From: Vibrio brasiliensis LMG 20546 | GTDB lineage: Bacteria; Pseudomonadota; Gammaproteobacteria; Enterobacterales; Vibrionaceae | DNA: 64,000 nucleotides | Assembly: GCF_000189255.1 (NCBI RefSeq) | Contig: NZ_AEVS01000001.1 | Coordinates: 1 to 64,000, forward strand | Direction: 5' to 3' | Part shown: positions 30,603-39,218 of the stretch, one piece after another | Position numbering within the stretch: position 1 is the stretch's first letter | Layout of the letters: every line of letters starts with the position of its first letter | The notes under the pieces: generated by a model | Seen by the model: the letters and a program-made list of their open reading frames with translations, nothing else | Databases searched by the model: none | What the model was told of the DNA's origin: nothing | Translations under genes and position numbers: made by a program

Positions 30603-32411
30603 ATGAAAAACCACAAGCGTCTCAGTGTAACACGCTTACTGACTCCTGTAGCACTTGCTGTCACATTAGCAGCGTGTTCTTCTGCTCCTAAGGCGCCAAC
30701 AAGTGTCGATATTACCCTCGACCCTAACCAGCCAATTCAGACTTATCTGATGCGCGCTGATAGTAGCCAGGGAAGCCTGCAAAGCGACTGGCTCATCATG
30801 GCGCTGAAAGCTTCTGTTGATGCTGGTGATATCACTCAGGCAGAGCTGCTAATGAAACGTCTGGCGCGCCAATCGCTAACCGACATGCAACAAGCGGAGT
30901 GGCAGCTAGCACGCGCTGAATTACTTGTGGCTCAGAATGAGCACCAAGAAGCGCTTTCTCAGCTTAACTTCAGACCGTCATGGCAACTAGCAGATGACCA
31001 GTGGCTCAATTACCACCAGTTACGTGCATCGCTATTTACCAAGCAAGGTGACTTCTTCAATGCAACTCGTGAGTTGTCGTTAAGCAGTCGCTACCTTGCT
31101 GAAAGTGAGCAAGCGTTTATTGCTCAGAGTATCTGGAACAATTTGAGCCAGTACACAGGCAGTGAGCTTGATACATTTAAACAGCAAGAAAATGATCCTG
31201 TCATTGCTGGCTGGTTGGAAGTCACTGGTTACACTAAAAATTACGCAAGCAACTTACCTCAGCTAAAAAACAGTCTTGAGCAGTGGTTTGCAGATAACCC
31301 TAGCCACCCAGCCACGCTATACACACCTAAATCTATCGAAGAGATTTTATCTCTTGAGCTGATTAAACCGGTAAACACCGCTCTGCTATTACCCTTGAGT
31401 GGTAAGTTTGCCCAACAGGCGAAGCTGATCCGTGACGGTTTCATTTTAGAAATGATGAACGACCAGGAGCGCGACGAAAACGCAACTCTTACCGTCATCG
31501 ACACCAATACAATCAGTGTCGAAGAGTTGGAGTCAACCTTAGTCGAAAAACAGATTGATTCAGTTGTAGGTCCACTACTTAAAGAGAATATCGAGAAGCT
31601 ACAGCAGGCACAGGCGAACTTCACTACAGCCCTACCTATGCTGGCACTCAATATCCCTGAAACCATTGAAGCAGGCAACAACACTTGCTACCTGGCACTG
31701 TCGCCAGAGCAGGAAGTTGCCCAAGCGGCAAAACACCTTGCAAAACAGGGCTACCAATACCCACTGATCCTTGCGCCAAAAGGTCGCTTAGGCTCTCGAG
31801 TGGTTGAAGCTTTTGAACAAGAGTGGACGAAACACAGTGACAACAAGGTTGCCGTGAATCTATTTGGCGATAAACGTCAGCTGCAACGTGATATCAATAA
31901 GGTGTTTGGCCTACAAAGCAGCCAACAGCATATTGCACAAATGGAATCCCTACTAAGCATTCCACTGGAAAGTCAGCCGCGTAGCCGTCGTGACGTCGAC
32001 GCTGTTTATATCGTCGCAAGCAGTGCCGAGCTAACGCTGATCAAACCATTTATTGAAGTCGCAATTAACCCAGATACTGTCCCACCTAAGCTATACTCAA
32101 ACTCACGCAGCAACAGTGGTCGTCAGCAATACGAAGACCTATCCGGTGTTATGTACAGTGACATCCCGCTACTCATCCAACCTGACGCAGGCCTTAAGGC
32201 TCAGATGGATAAGTTGTGGCCGAAAGACTCAAATGCAGAGAAGCGTCTACAAGCTTTAGGTATGGATGCTTACCGCTTGATGGAGCACCTACCACAAATG
32301 AAAGTGGTACAAGGTTACTCAATCGAAGGTAATACTGGTGTGCTCAGCATTGATGACAACTGTGTCGTTCAGCGCGAGATCAGTTGGGCGGAGCATAGTG
32401 CCAGCAACTAA
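30603..32411 (+). CDS. lpoA: Penicillin-binding protein activator LpoA
   Basis: Outer-membrane lipoprotein that reaches through the peptidoglycan to activate PBP1A. From the ATG at 30603 (602 residues) there is a lipoprotein signal with lipobox TLAAC and Ser at +2. The N-terminal half is helical and TPR-like; the C-terminal half, from about residue 260 (ALLLPLSGKFAQQAKLIRDGF), is a type 1 periplasmic-binding-protein-like domain. GAG lies 9 nt before this ATG; another ATG six nt earlier is too close to it. It heads lpoA-yraN-diaA-dolP. Confidence 0.95.
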   Translation: MKNHKRLSVTRLLTPVALAVTLAACSSAPKAPTSVDITLDPNQPIQTYLMRADSSQGSLQSDWLIMALKASVDAGDITQAELLMKRLARQSLTDMQQAEWQLARAELLVAQNEHQEALSQLNFRPSWQLADDQWLNYHQLRASLFTKQGDFFNATRELSLSSRYLAESEQAFIAQSIWNNLSQYTGSELDTFKQQENDPVIAGWLEVTGYTKNYASNLPQLKNSLEQWFADNPSHPATLYTPKSIEEILSLELIKPVNTALLLPLSGKFAQQAKLIRDGFILEMMNDQERDENATLTVIDTNTISVEELESTLVEKQIDSVVGPLLKENIEKLQQAQANFTTALPMLALNIPETIEAGNNTCYLALSPEQEVAQAAKHLAKQGYQYPLILAPKGRLGSRVVEAFEQEWTKHSDNKVAVNLFGDKRQLQRDINKVFGLQSSQQHIAQMESLLSIPLESQPRSRRDVDAVYIVASSAELTLIKPFIEVAINPDTVPPKLYSNSRSNSGRQQYEDLSGVMYSDIPLLIQPDAGLKAQMDKLWPKDSNAEKRLQALGMDAYRLMEHLPQMKVVQGYSIEGNTGVLSIDDNCVVQREISWAEHSASN

Positions 32412-32763
32412 AAGAGAGCAAGGCCAACACTACGAAGCCGCAGCACAAAGTTATCTTACGGGTTGCGGCCTCTCCTTAATTGAGAGAAACTTCCTTGCCA
32501 AAGGAGGAGAGATAGACCTCATTATGCGCGATGGTACCACTATCGTCTTTGTTGAGGTACGCTATCGAAAAAGCCAGTCTTACGGCCACGCTGCGGAAAC
32601 CGTCACTCCCAGCAAAATGCAGAAACTTGTCAGAGCTGCAAATCTATGGCTGATGAATAATGGCTTGTCCGTCTATTCAACTGATTTTCGCTTTGATCTG
32701 GTGGCCATACATAATCACGGCCAACAGATCGAGTGGCTCAAAAACGTAATTACTCAAGGATAA
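32398..32763 (+). CDS. yraN: UPF0102 family protein YraN (nuclease-like fold)
   Basis: 121 residues from a GTG at 32398, overlapping the end of lpoA by 14 bp; GGAG precedes the GTG at short spacing. The family has a restriction-endonuclease-like core, visible as GEIDLIMRDGTTIVFVEVRYR (E-x-D and ExK-like acidic/basic positions) after a G-E-x-A type N-terminal helix. Cellular function is unproven. The upstream extension of the frame inside lpoA is not expected to be translated. Confidence 0.9.
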   Translation: MPATKREQGQHYEAAAQSYLTGCGLSLIERNFLAKGGEIDLIMRDGTTIVFVEVRYRKSQSYGHAAETVTPSKMQKLVRAANLWLMNNGLSVYSTDFRFDLVAIHNHGQQIEWLKNVITQG

Positions 32764-32766
32764 TCG

Positions 32767-33357
32767 ATGCTAGACAGCATTAAAGACAGTTTTACAGAAA
32801 GCATTCAAATTCAAATTGCCGCAGCAGAAGCCTTACCCGATGCGATTACTCACGCCGCACAAGCAATGGTGGCGAGCCTACTTAATGGCAACAAAATCCT
32901 TTGCTGTGGTAATGGTGGCTCTTCCTCAAACGCACAACAGTTTGTCTCCTGTCTTTTAAACCGTTTTGAGACCGAGCGCCCTAGCTTACCAGCCATGGCT
33001 CTGACTGCCGATAATACAACGCTGACAGCGGTTGCCAATGACTATCACTATGAAGAGATTTTCTCTAAACAGGTGAGAGCGTTTGGTCAAACTGGTGATA
33101 TTTTGCTAGCCATCTCAACCAGCGGGAATAGCAAAAACATCATCAAAGCGATGGAAGCGGCAGTAACAAGAGATATGACTATCATTGCATTCACCGGTAA
33201 AGATGGCGGTGAGATGGCAGGACTGCTAGGCGAAAACGATGTAGAGATTCGTATTCCATCTCACAGAACCGCAAGAATTCACGAAGTTCATATGGTGACA
33301 CTGCACTGCTTGTGCGATCTTATCGACCAAGTATTGTTCCCAGCACACGAAGATTAA
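32767..33357 (+). CDS. diaA: DnaA initiator-associating protein DiaA
   Basis: 196 residues, one SIS (sugar isomerase) domain with [15 protein letters not shown] and [13 protein letters not shown]. The SIS fold resembles GmhA, but the place between yraN and dolP and the length fit DiaA, which as a tetramer binds several DnaA molecules and promotes initiation at oriC. A phosphoheptose isomerase role is the alternative. It starts 3 bp after yraN. Confidence 0.92.
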   Translation: MLDSIKDSFTESIQIQIAAAEALPDAITHAAQAMVASLLNGNKILCCGNGGSSSNAQQFVSCLLNRFETERPSLPAMALTADNTTLTAVANDYHYEEIFSKQVRAFGQTGDILLAISTSGNSKNIIKAMEAAVTRDMTIIAFTGKDGGEMAGLLGENDVEIRIPSHRTARIHEVHMVTLHCLCDLIDQVLFPAHED

Positions 33358-33930
33358 ATGATGAAATGGTTTAAACCTCTAGTCTTATCACTACTGCTTC
33401 TAAACCTTACCGGTTGCGCTGGCTTGTTTGTTGCCGGCGCAGCAACCACCGCCTCGATCGTTATTGACCCACGTTCTACACAAGAGATTTGGAATGACAA
33501 TAACATCGAGTTTGAAGTCGCTGGTATCGGTAACAAGGCGCCTTTCAGAGGCAATGCTCGTATCACAGCAAGTTCTTACAACGGAACCGTTGTCTTGATG
33601 GGTCAGGCGAACAGTGAACAGCTCAAACAAGAATTTGAGTCACAAGCGCGTAAAATCAAAGGCGTTAAGAATGTTCATAACCAGCTGCGTATTAAGCCCC
33701 CCTTGTCGGTTGGAGAGATTAGCCATGATAGTTGGATAACAACTAAGGTGAAGTCTGCTCTACTGGCTAATTCAGAGCTTAACGGTGTGAAGATTAAAGT
33801 AATTACTGAAGATAAAGAAGTCTTCTTACTTGGCTATGTTTCTCAGCAGCATGCCGACATCGCAACAGAAGTAGCACGCAATATCTCAGGAGTGAAGCAA
33901 GTCGTTCGCGCCTTCCATCAAGAGAGCTAA
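33358..33930 (+). CDS. dolP: Division/outer-membrane stress-associated lipoprotein DolP (YraP)
   Basis: 190 residues. Signal peptide with lipobox LTGC-A near residue 20, then two BON domains (about residues 45-115 and 120-190), each with the glycine near GVKNVHNQ and GVKQVVRAF. Known homologues bind anionic phospholipid at the outer membrane and support envelope integrity and amidase regulation. Its start codon follows the diaA stop directly; ATG-ATG leaves one residue of doubt. Confidence 0.95.
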   Translation: MMKWFKPLVLSLLLLNLTGCAGLFVAGAATTASIVIDPRSTQEIWNDNNIEFEVAGIGNKAPFRGNARITASSYNGTVVLMGQANSEQLKQEFESQARKIKGVKNVHNQLRIKPPLSVGEISHDSWITTKVKSALLANSELNGVKIKVITEDKEVFLLGYVSQQHADIATEVARNISGVKQVVRAFHQES

Positions 33931-33944
33931 TTGAAAAACATTGG

Positions 33945-33982
33945 GCAAAAAAAAAAGCAGCGCCTTAGCGCTGCTTTTTTAT
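33945..33982. terminator. Bidirectional terminator between dolP and sspB
   Basis: Arms AGCAGCGC (33956-33963) and GCGCTGCT (33968-33975) with a CTTA loop, ten A residues before and six T residues after, so it works on both strands. Confidence 0.93.
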
Positions 33983-34467
33983 TTTACCACTCTGAGGCTT
34001 GGACGCCCTTTAGTCGGTCTTGGAGGCTCATCGTCAGGCTCAGGAGACTCTAGCTCCTCACTTTCGATTGCAACTGACAAAGAGTGTGTCTCTTCATCTT
34101 GTACCTCGACAATCCCTTCCTCTTCGTATTCACCCGTGTAAGCATCTTCAGGTTCAAACATAGTACCTGCGCCATTTTCACGTGCGTAGATAGCTTGAAC
34201 GGCATACAAAGGAACAATAACTGAATGAGGACGACCACTGAAACGAGCGTTAAACGTGATAGCTTCGTTTCCTAGTTCCAGATTACCTACTGCTCGCGGA
34301 GCAATGTTGAGGATAATTTGCCCATCTTGGACAAACTCCATTGGAACTCGAACACCTGGTAGTTCTGCCGCCACAACCAAGTGTGGCGTAAGATCGTTAT
34401 CCACCAGCCAATCATAAAATGCACGAAGCATGTATGGTCGGCGCGGTGTCATGTTAACAATATCCAT
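33979..34467 (-). CDS. sspB: ClpXP protease specificity-enhancing factor SspB
   Basis: 162 residues. The N-terminal domain (MTPRRPYMLRAFYDWLVDNDLTPHL) binds ssrA tags; an acidic, low-complexity linker (E/D/P-rich, about residues 110-148) leads to the C-terminal XB peptide GRPSLRVVK, which docks on ClpX. It delivers ssrA-tagged proteins from stalled ribosomes to ClpXP. It follows sspA by 11 bp in one operon. Confidence 0.97.
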   Translation of the reverse strand: MDIVNMTPRRPYMLRAFYDWLVDNDLTPHLVVAAELPGVRVPMEFVQDGQIILNIAPRAVGNLELGNEAITFNARFSGRPHSVIVPLYAVQAIYARENGAGTMFEPEDAYTGEYEEEGIVEVQDEETHSLSVAIESEELESPEPDDEPPRPTKGRPSLRVVK

Positions 34468-34478
34468 CTTCTCGCCAA

Positions 34479-35114
34479 TTAACGAGCCAGACGCATTTCA
34501 CGCTCAGCTTCAGTCAGAGAAGCTAGGAATGAATCACGTTCAAATACACGATTCATGTAAACTTTAAGCTCTTTAGAACCAGGACCTACCAGATCAATGC
34601 CAAGTTGAGGCAGACGCCATAGTAGTGGTGCTAAGTAGCAGTCGATTAGGCTGAACTCTTCACTCATGAAGTACTCGTACTCAGCGAAAACAGGGCCTAG
34701 AGTCAGTAGATCATTGCGAAGCTTGTTGCGTGCAGCTTCTGCTTCTTCAGCATTGCCTTTAACAACTTTCTCAGCAAGCGTGTACCAGTTTTTCTCAATA
34801 CGGTAGATCATTAGGCGACTGTTACCACGAGCTACTGGGTATACAGGCATCAATGGTGGATGAGGGAAACGCTCATCTAGGTATTCCATGATGATCTTTG
34901 AGTCGTAAAGCGCTAGCTCACGGTCAACCAGTGTTGGTACTGTCTTATATGGATTTAGTTCGATAAGTTCAGCAGGTAGGTTTGCTTCATCAACAAGCTC
35001 TACTTCAACACTTACACCTTTCTCTGCTAGAACGATACGAACCTGATGGCTATACATATCAGATGCACTTGAAAACAGAGTCATCACAGAACGTTTATTG
35101 GCAGCTACAGCCAT
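34479..35114 (-). CDS. sspA: Stringent starvation protein A
   Basis: 211 residues from the ATG at 35114, which has GGAGGG just upstream; an upstream GTG would run through that site. Glutathione S-transferase fold without enzymatic residues: N-terminal thioredoxin-like part (MTLFSSASDMYSHQVRIVLAEKG), C-terminal helical part. It binds RNA polymerase-sigma-70 and affects stress and acid-tolerance genes. It is separated from petC by a strong terminator. Confidence 0.96.
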   Translation of the reverse strand: MAVAANKRSVMTLFSSASDMYSHQVRIVLAEKGVSVEVELVDEANLPAELIELNPYKTVPTLVDRELALYDSKIIMEYLDERFPHPPLMPVYPVARGNSRLMIYRIEKNWYTLAEKVVKGNAEEAEAARNKLRNDLLTLGPVFAEYEYFMSEEFSLIDCYLAPLLWRLPQLGIDLVGPGSKELKVYMNRVFERDSFLASLTEAEREMRLAR

Positions 35115-35135
35115 GGAGCCCTCCAGCACACTTAC

Positions 35136-35171
35136 AAAATAAAAACAATGGAGGCTAAGCCTCCATTGTTA
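35136..35171 (-). terminator. Terminator of petABC
   Basis: Perfect 12 bp stem AACAATGGAGGC / GCCTCCATTGTT with a 3 nt loop (35144-35170), followed on the minus strand by TTTTATTTTG. It lies about 40 nt after the petC stop. Confidence 0.93.
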
Positions 35172-35210
35172 AGTTCAAAATTTGGGAATTAGCACGGTAT
35201 CGTAGCACAA

Positions 35211-35948
35211 TTAGTGCACATCACGCCAATACTCTTTCTTCAGCAGTACAACAACAATTGTAAAGATGACTAAGAAGCCCATAACCCACCAGCCTAGAGC
35301 GTGACGCTCAAGCTTCACTGGGTCACCTGAGTACTCAAGGAAGTTAACCAAATCACGAACTGCATTGTCATACTCTTCGCTGTTTAGTTCACCAGTACCG
35401 TCAGCTTCAACACCAACAACTTTCTGTACTTCTTTACCATCAACTACGTGAGTTTCGTAGATTGGCTTAGGAATACCTTGCAGTTCTTCCAGTACGTGAG
35501 GCATACCAACGCTTGGGAAAACAATGTTGTTCACGCCAAACGGACGGCTTGGGTCCTCATAGAAAGAACGTAGGTAAGTGTATAGCCAATCTGTACCACG
35601 TACTCGAGCAACAAGTGTTAGATCTGGCGGTGGAGCACCGAACCATTTCGCTGCTGACTTCTCAGGAATAGCATTCTCCATCAAGTCACCCACTTTTGCT
35701 TCTGGGTCGAAGATTAGGTTTTCTTTTAACAGGTCAACTGGGATACCAATATCACGGCCAACACGCTCGTAACGTTGGTACTGAGCTGAGTGACAAGCGA
35801 AACAGTAGTTCATAAACAGTTTCGCACCGTTTTGCAGTGAAGCCTGGTCACTCAGATCGTTGTTTGCTTTATCTAGTGGTACGTTCGCACCCGCTGCCAT
35901 TGCCAATGAAGGCAGCATTGCAAATAAAATTACAATCCATTTTTTCAT
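35211..35948 (-). CDS. petC: Ubiquinol-cytochrome c reductase, cytochrome c1 subunit
   Basis: 245 residues. Sec signal peptide (about 1-18), one c-type haem site CFACH at residues 49-53, and a C-terminal membrane anchor (WWVMGFLVIFTIVVVLL). A methionine for the sixth haem ligand is available late in the domain. Part of the inner-membrane bc1 complex that passes electrons from ubiquinol to cytochrome c. It overlaps petB by 4 bp. Confidence 0.97.
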   Translation of the reverse strand: MKKWIVILFAMLPSLAMAAGANVPLDKANNDLSDQASLQNGAKLFMNYCFACHSAQYQRYERVGRDIGIPVDLLKENLIFDPEAKVGDLMENAIPEKSAAKWFGAPPPDLTLVARVRGTDWLYTYLRSFYEDPSRPFGVNNIVFPSVGMPHVLEELQGIPKPIYETHVVDGKEVQKVVGVEADGTGELNSEEYDNAVRDLVNFLEYSGDPVKLERHALGWWVMGFLVIFTIVVVLLKKEYWRDVH

Positions 35949-37210
35949 TTGAATGTCACCCTTTCTGGTAGTGGCTTAGTCGCTTCGTTCTTACTGTAGA
36001 AGTACAGCAGTACGAAGAACATGAAGTAAGCTAAGCTGAAGATCTGAGCTAGTAGCGTGTACGTTGGTGTTGCTGGAAGCGCACCAAGAATACCCAACGC
36101 GATAAAGCTGATCGTGAACTGGATGATGTTGAATAAATGGAACTTACTGCGGTAGCGGTAAGAACGCACGCGACAACGGTCTAGCCAAGGTAGTACAAAT
36201 AGAACCGCAATCGACGCACCCATTGCAATAACACCTAGTAGCTTGTCTGGAACCGCACGCAGAATCGCGTAGAACGGAGTGAAGTACCATACAGGAGCAA
36301 TGTGCTCAGGTGTTTTCAGTGGGTTCGCTGCTTCAAAGTTAGGTGGCTCAAGGAAGTAACCGCCCATCTCTGGGTTAAAGAACAACACGTAACAGAACAG
36401 GAATAGGAAGCCAGCTACACCTACCATATCCTTAACCGTACCGTATGGGTGGAAAGGAATAGAGTCGATGATGTCGTACTTCTTAGTGTAGTAGTCGTGG
36501 AACTTAAACTGTGTCTGGTAATCGTCGCCCATAGTGCCTTTTGGCAGCTTAGTCTCAATACCGTCTGGGTTGTTTGAACCCACTTCGTGTAGCGCTAGTA
36601 CGTGAAGCACGATAAGTAGCAGAAGCACGATTGGTAGAGCAATAACGTGTAGAGCGAAGAAACGGTTTAGCGTAGCACCAGAGATAACGTAGTCACCACG
36701 AATCCATAGCGTTAGGTCATCACCGATTACAGGAATAGCACCAAATAGAGAGATGATTACCTGTGCACCCCAGTAAGACATCTGCCCCCATGGTAGTAGG
36801 TAACCCATGAATGCTTCAGCCATCAACACAAGGAAGATTAGCATACCGAAGATCCATAGTAGCTCACGAGGCTTCTGGTAAGAACCGTAGATCAGACCAC
36901 GGAACATGTGCAGGTAAACAACAACGAAGAATGCCGAAGCACCTGTTGAGTGCATGTAACGAAGCAACCAACCGTATTCTACATCACGCATGATGTATTC
37001 GATTGACGCAAAGGCGCCATCACCAGATGGTACGTAGTTCATTGTTAGCCAAATACCCGTTAGGATCTGGTTAACCAATACAAGCATCGCTAGCGAGCCA
37101 AATAGATACCAAAAGTTAAAGTTCTTTGGCATCGGGTACTCAGAAAGGTGCTTCTTGTACGCATTCATTGCGGGTATGCGTTTTTCTACCCAATCAAGTA
37201 GAGCTTGCAT
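35945..37210 (-). CDS. petB: Ubiquinol-cytochrome c reductase, cytochrome b subunit
   Basis: 421 residues with eight or more membrane segments. The four haem-ligand histidines occur in two paired helices (RYMHSTGASAFFVVVYLH and RFFALHVIALPIVLLLLIVLHV). The Qo-site motif is PVWYF (E. coli has no bc1; the mitochondrial form is PEWYF), so Val replaces Glu, as in many gamma-proteobacterial enzymes with a fused b chain; this is read from sequence only. It overlaps petA and petC in one operon. Confidence 0.96.
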   Translation of the reverse strand: MQALLDWVEKRIPAMNAYKKHLSEYPMPKNFNFWYLFGSLAMLVLVNQILTGIWLTMNYVPSGDGAFASIEYIMRDVEYGWLLRYMHSTGASAFFVVVYLHMFRGLIYGSYQKPRELLWIFGMLIFLVLMAEAFMGYLLPWGQMSYWGAQVIISLFGAIPVIGDDLTLWIRGDYVISGATLNRFFALHVIALPIVLLLLIVLHVLALHEVGSNNPDGIETKLPKGTMGDDYQTQFKFHDYYTKKYDIIDSIPFHPYGTVKDMVGVAGFLFLFCYVLFFNPEMGGYFLEPPNFEAANPLKTPEHIAPVWYFTPFYAILRAVPDKLLGVIAMGASIAVLFVLPWLDRCRVRSYRYRSKFHLFNIIQFTISFIALGILGALPATPTYTLLAQIFSLAYFMFFVLLYFYSKNEATKPLPERVTFK

Positions 37211-37803
37211 TATGCCTCCCCTTCTTCGTCAACACCGATAAGGATTTTGGTATCACTTAAGTACATGTGTTTTGGAACAACTAGGTTAAGTGGTGCAGGA
37301 ACACCCTGGAATACACGACCAGCCATGTCGAACTTAGAGCCGTGACATGGACAGAAGAAACCTGACTTAACACCCTGAACTTGTTCAGCAAAACTGTCAG
37401 GTAAATAGGTTGGGGAACAACCAAGGTGAGTACAGATACCTACAGCAACAAAATACTCTGGCTTAATTGAGCGGTAAGCATTCTGAGCATAAGTTGGCTG
37501 TTGCTCTTCCCCTGATGCAGGGTCACGTAGCTGACCATCGATTGCTTTTAGGCCATCGACGACGGTTTGTGCACGGCGGACAACCCATACAGGTTTACCA
37601 CGCCACTCGACACGTACCATTTGCCCTTCTTCAAGTTTACCGATATCAACTTCAACAGGGGCACCCGCAGCTTTGGCTTTTTCACTTGGGTTCCAAGATT
37701 TAATAAAAGGAACGGCGACAGCAGCTGCTCCTAAACCACCAACAACAGCTGTTGTAGCGGTTAAGAAACGTCTGCGACCGTTATTTAAAGGCGCATTGCT
37801 CAT
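37210..37803 (-). CDS. petA: Ubiquinol-cytochrome c reductase Rieske iron-sulfur subunit
   Basis: 197 residues. A twin-arginine-type N-terminus (NNGRRRFLTATTAVVGG) serves as an uncleaved membrane anchor. The [2Fe-2S] ligands are in CTHLGC and CPCHGSKFD. It receives the first electron from ubiquinol in the bc1 complex. It heads petABC, with a well-placed promoter upstream. Length is typical. Confidence 0.97.
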   Translation of the reverse strand: MSNAPLNNGRRRFLTATTAVVGGLGAAAVAVPFIKSWNPSEKAKAAGAPVEVDIGKLEEGQMVRVEWRGKPVWVVRRAQTVVDGLKAIDGQLRDPASGEEQQPTYAQNAYRSIKPEYFVAVGICTHLGCSPTYLPDSFAEQVQGVKSGFFCPCHGSKFDMAGRVFQGVPAPLNLVVPKHMYLSDTKILIGVDEEGEA

Positions 37804-37901
37804 CCAAACATTCTCCCATTTGCTCCTTGTGGATTATTGTTATTCCGCTTAAAGAGCATGGCTAACAAAATACGAATTTAGTTGTATTTATTTGATGGCA
37901 A

Positions 37902-37930
37902 ATGATAAATAAAACCCTACTTTTTGACAA
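37902..37930 (-). promoter_or_regulatory. petABC sigma-70 promoter
   Basis: Minus strand TTGTCA (37925-37930), 17 bp, TATCAT (37902-37907). The predicted start is near 37895, giving a leader of about 90 nt. Confidence 0.65.
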
Positions 37931-38050
37931 GATAAAGCTACCTTTTTGTAACATTTGTGAGGCGAATCGCCAGTGACGTCACAAAAGCAGCGTAAGTAGA
38001 ATAAAACAATCAGTAAGTGCGGGTGATAAAGGATTTTTTTAGAGAGGAAA
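37931..38050. other. Region upstream of petABC with two adjacent palindromes
   Basis: The petA-rpsI gap (37804-38132) holds the petABC promoter, then GGCGA-A-TCGCC at 37961-37971 directly followed by the perfect 10 bp palindrome GTGACGTCAC at 37973-37982, centred about 80 bp upstream of the predicted start. They may be operators; no regulator is assigned. No gene is seen. Confidence 0.5.
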
Positions 38051-38082
38051 AACAAAAAAGCCTGGCGGGAAGCCAGGCTTTT
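38050..38082 (-). terminator. Terminator of rplM-rpsI
   Basis: Minus strand: arms AAAAGCCTGGC and GCCAGGCTTTT around a short loop, followed by TTTTGTTTTTCC. Between it and the rpsI stop lies a second perfect hairpin TCCAATGC-AA-GCATTGGA (38091-38108). Confidence 0.92.
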
Positions 38083-38132
38083 GGTGCCACAATCCAATGC
38101 AAGCATTGGAAGCGAATCTTTTCGAAAAAAGA

Positions 38133-38525
38133 TTAACGCTTAGAGAACTGTGGACGACGACGTGCTTTACGTAGACCAACTTTCTTACGTTCAACGCAAC
38201 GAGCGTCACGAGTAACGTAACCAGCTGCACGTAGAGTAGGACGTAGAGACTCATCGTATTCCATTAGAGCGCGAGTGATACCGTGACGGATAGCACCTGC
38301 TTGACCTGAAATACCGCCACCTTTAACAGTAACGTATAGGTCTAGTTTCTCAGTTAGTTCAACTAGCTCTAGAGGCTGTTTAACAACCATGCGAGAAGTT
38401 GGACGACCGAAGTACTCATCAAGGCTACGCTTGTTGATTACGATGTTGCCGCTGCCTGGTTTAATGAAAACACGCGCAGCTGAGCTTTTGCGACGGCCAG
38501 TGCCGTAGTATTGATTCTCTGCCAT
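38133..38525 (-). CDS. rpsI: 30S ribosomal protein S9
   Basis: 130 residues. Typical S9: N-terminal [15 protein letters not shown], middle [19 protein letters not shown], and the basic C-terminal tail [10 protein letters not shown], which reaches the P-site tRNA anticodon loop. It follows rplM by 15 bp in the conserved two-gene operon. Confidence 0.99.
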   Translation of the reverse strand: MAENQYYGTGRRKSSAARVFIKPGSGNIVINKRSLDEYFGRPTSRMVVKQPLELVELTEKLDLYVTVKGGGISGQAGAIRHGITRALMEYDESLRPTLRAAGYVTRDARCVERKKVGLRKARRRPQFSKR

Positions 38526-38540
38526 TTTCGAAATCCCCGA

Positions 38541-38969
38541 TTAGATGTCTAGTACTTGTGGTTGTTGAGCAACATGGTTGTGCTCAGCGCCAGCGTAAAC
38601 TTTAAGCTTACGGTACATAGCACGGCCAAGAGGACCACGTGGTAGCATACCTTTAACCGCTAGCTCAAGAGCCATCTCTGGCTTACGATCAATTAGCTTC
38701 TCGAAGCTGATTGATTTTAGGCCGCCAGGGAATTCAGTGTGACGGTAGTAAATCTTACCTTTAGCCTTGTTACCAGTTACAGTAACTTTCTCCGCGTTTA
38801 CAACGATGATGTAATCACCAGTGTCAACGTGTGGAGTGTATTCAGCTTTGTGTTTGCCACGTAGGCGAGATGCAATTTCACTTGCTAGACGGCCAAGAGT
38901 TTTACCTTCAGCGTCTACAACGTACCAGTCGCGTTTTACAGTTTCTGGTTTAGCAACGAAAGTTTTCAT
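38541..38969 (-). CDS. rplM: 50S ribosomal protein L13
   Basis: 142 residues from [15 protein letters not shown] at 38969; the frame runs 33 codons further upstream, but that part is leader, not L13. Core motifs are [16 protein letters not shown] and [19 protein letters not shown]. An early assembly protein of the 50S subunit. In E. coli L13 represses its own operon at the mRNA leader; the leader here has several hairpins. Confidence 0.98.
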   Translation of the reverse strand: MKTFVAKPETVKRDWYVVDAEGKTLGRLASEIASRLRGKHKAEYTPHVDTGDYIIVVNAEKVTVTGNKAKGKIYYRHTEFPGGLKSISFEKLIDRKPEMALELAVKGMLPRGPLGRAMYRKLKVYAGAEHNHVAQQPQVLDI

Positions 38970-39008
38970 GCTAATAATAACCCGTTCAATATTTAAATTT
39001 ACACTTAA

Positions 39009-39137
39009 GGAGCAAGCTTGCTCCCACTGACTAAGAGTCCAGTCAACACCCCTTCGAGTGGTTGGCACTCTCGACCCGTTATGTCGAAATACCTTCGATA
39101 ATCAAGGTCTGCAGTAACGGTGGGTCGCAGGATTATA
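39009..39137 (-). promoter_or_regulatory. rplM promoter -10 and structured leader
   Basis: A TATAAT -10 is at 39132-39137 with a GC-rich discriminator (CCTGCGACCC) after it, typical of growth-rate-controlled ribosomal promoters; the -35 is poor (TGATTT). The leader, about 155 nt, contains GAGTG-gttgg-CACTC and the perfect 16 bp palindrome GGAGCAAGCTTGCTCC at 39009-39024, about 40 nt before the rplM start. The palindrome is a candidate site for L13 autoregulation. Confidence 0.55.
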
Positions 39138-39218
39138 GAGAAGTCAGTTGAAAAAATCACCTTTTTTCGGATAAAAATTTGATATTTTTTTCAAGCCAGC
39201 CCAGATCCCACAAGCCCG

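Noticed and set aside
32338-32397. Upstream extension of yraN inside lpoA
   Set aside because: The YraN family N-terminus begins at the GTG at 32398; the extra residues are the lpoA sequence in another frame.
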